Source: an uncultured Caryophanales bacterium
Lineage (GTDB): Bacteria; Bacillota_I; Bacilli_A; RF39; UBA660
Assembly: GCA_946535455.1 (NCBI GenBank)
Contig: CAMNDO010000027.1
Span: 1-7,199 of the forward strand
Reading direction: 5' to 3'
DNA: 7,199 nt
Shown here piece by piece: positions 6,830 to 7,199 of this stretch (positions within the stretch are counted from its first letter, which is position 1; every line of letters starts with the position of its first letter). Under the pieces are notes generated by a model. That model had not been told where the DNA came from, did not search any database, and saw nothing but the letters and a program-made list of their open reading frames with translations. Position numbers and translations under genes: made by a program.

Positions 6830-6845
6830 TTGTTCTTTTTCTTTA
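6808..6845 (+). terminator. Intrinsic terminator of the rimP-rbfA operon
   Basis: A perfect 16-bp inverted repeat (6808-6823 with 6830-6845) has a six-base loop that contains the rbfA stop codon TAA (6827-6829). The left arm is A-rich and encodes the Lys/Glu-rich end of RbfA; the right arm is T-rich. The stem is A/T-dominated, with the U tract inside the right arm. Confidence 0.75.
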
Positions 6846-6858
6846 CGTAAAGAGAAAG
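6835..6858. repeat. Near-perfect 24-base palindrome after the operon terminator
   Basis: Bases 6835-6846 are the inverted complement of 6847-6858 apart from one T-G pair; the central 14 bases (6840-6853) are a perfect palindrome around ACGT. Its left half is shared with the right arm of the preceding terminator, so the two RNA hairpins exclude one another. Confidence 0.6.
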
Positions 6859-6876
6859 TAGAATACCTCCTTTTTG

Positions 6877-6906
6877 TTGTAACTTTCATATAAGAAAACT
6901 TATAAT
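6877..6906 (+). promoter_or_regulatory. Promoter of the SipW-type surface protein gene
   Basis: TTGTAA (6877-6882), an 18-bp spacer and TATAAT (6901-6906) form a sigma-A-type promoter. The predicted start is near 6913, leaving a leader of only about 13 bases whose content is the AGGAGG ribosome binding site (6916-6921). Confidence 0.7.
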
Positions 6907-6925
6907 AAAGATAATAGGAGGACTT

Positions 6926-7199
6926 ATGGAAAAAATAAAAAATAAAAAAGTCATATTAGCGCTAGTATTATTACTAGGAATTGCCGCAACATTTGCCTAT
7001 TACACAACAACAGATAGCTTTGCAAACATATTTAAAACATCAAAATATGGAACCAAAGTAGTAGAGATATTTGAATCACCAGATAACTGGACACCAGGAG
7101 ACGAAACACCAAAGACCGTAATTGTAACGAATACCGGTAACATTTGTGAAAATGTAAGAGTTTCCTATACAGAAAAATGGACAAGTGAAAATGGAAATG
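6926..7199 (+). CDS. SipW-dependent exported surface protein, TasA/BsaA-like (3' end missing)
   Basis: The first 91 residues are in the window with no stop codon. The ATG follows AGGAGG (6916-6921) by four bases. The start is a lysine-rich segment (1-8), then a hydrophobic core (9-23) and the motif TFAYYTTTDSFANIF (22-36), the characteristic shape of signal peptides cleaved by the special signal peptidase SipW (TLAYFTDTD-x-N-x-F type). The mature part shows W-TPGDETPK (55-63), NTG (69-71) and VRV (77-79), as in TasA, camelysin and BsaA-type proteins that form beta-sandwich subunits of matrix fibres or coats. I infer a secreted, possibly polymerising surface protein. The family call is good; the exact subfamily and the length cannot be judged. 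Ile codon use (four ATA of seven) is unlike rbfA, which has none. Confidence 0.7.
   Translation, partial: MEKIKNKKVILALVLLLGIAATFAYYTTTDSFANIFKTSKYGTKVVEIFESPDNWTPGDETPKTVIVTNTGNICENVRVSYTEKWTSENGN

Overview
The window is a low-GC (roughly one third G+C by eye), plus-strand-only stretch of a bacterial chromosome. AGGAGG-type ribosome binding sites, TATAAT-type promoters, A/T-rich intrinsic terminators, the nusA-ylxR-infB-rbfA gene order and a SipW-type signal peptide all point to a Bacillota (Firmicutes) genome. An uncultured Bacilli or Erysipelotrichia-like lineage is my best guess. TGA is used as a stop (ends of the vanY-truB and ylxR genes), so this is not a UGA-Trp mollicute. I cannot name the species.

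Layout: (1) 1-1003 is the 3' part of a membrane protein whose outer half is a bactofilin-like stack of 17-residue repeats. It ends in a hairpin terminator that overlaps its stop codon. (2) 1047-2447 is a single gene joining a VanY/LdcB-type D,D- or L,D-carboxypeptidase domain (M15 family) to a complete tRNA pseudouridine-55 synthase (TruB). It has its own extended -10 promoter. (3) 2455-6845 is the classical transcription/translation operon: promoter, leader hairpin, rimP (shortened), nusA, ylxR/rnpM, infB, rbfA, terminator. The genes are packed 1 to 13 bases apart. (4) 6877-7199 is a new promoter and the first 91 codons of an exported SipW-dependent (TasA/BsaA/camelysin-like) surface protein that runs off the window.

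The operon genes serve ribosome production and translation: RimP and RbfA mature the 30S subunit, NusA controls transcription pausing, termination and rRNA antitermination, YlxR/RnpM modulates RNase P, and IF-2 places initiator tRNA. TruB, which modifies tRNA, normally sits after rbfA in this operon. Here it lies upstream, fused to a peptidoglycan-peptidase domain and under a separate promoter.

The most unusual points are the VanY-TruB fusion without a signal peptide, a RimP reduced to its N-terminal domain, an acidic insert of about 58 residues in the NusA N-terminal domain, the absence of ylxQ, and compact RNA signals at operon borders (stop codons inside terminators, and an anti-Shine-Dalgarno element just outside the last promoter). 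No mobile element, CRISPR array, tRNA or rRNA gene was seen. No gene-free stretch exceeds 100 bases.
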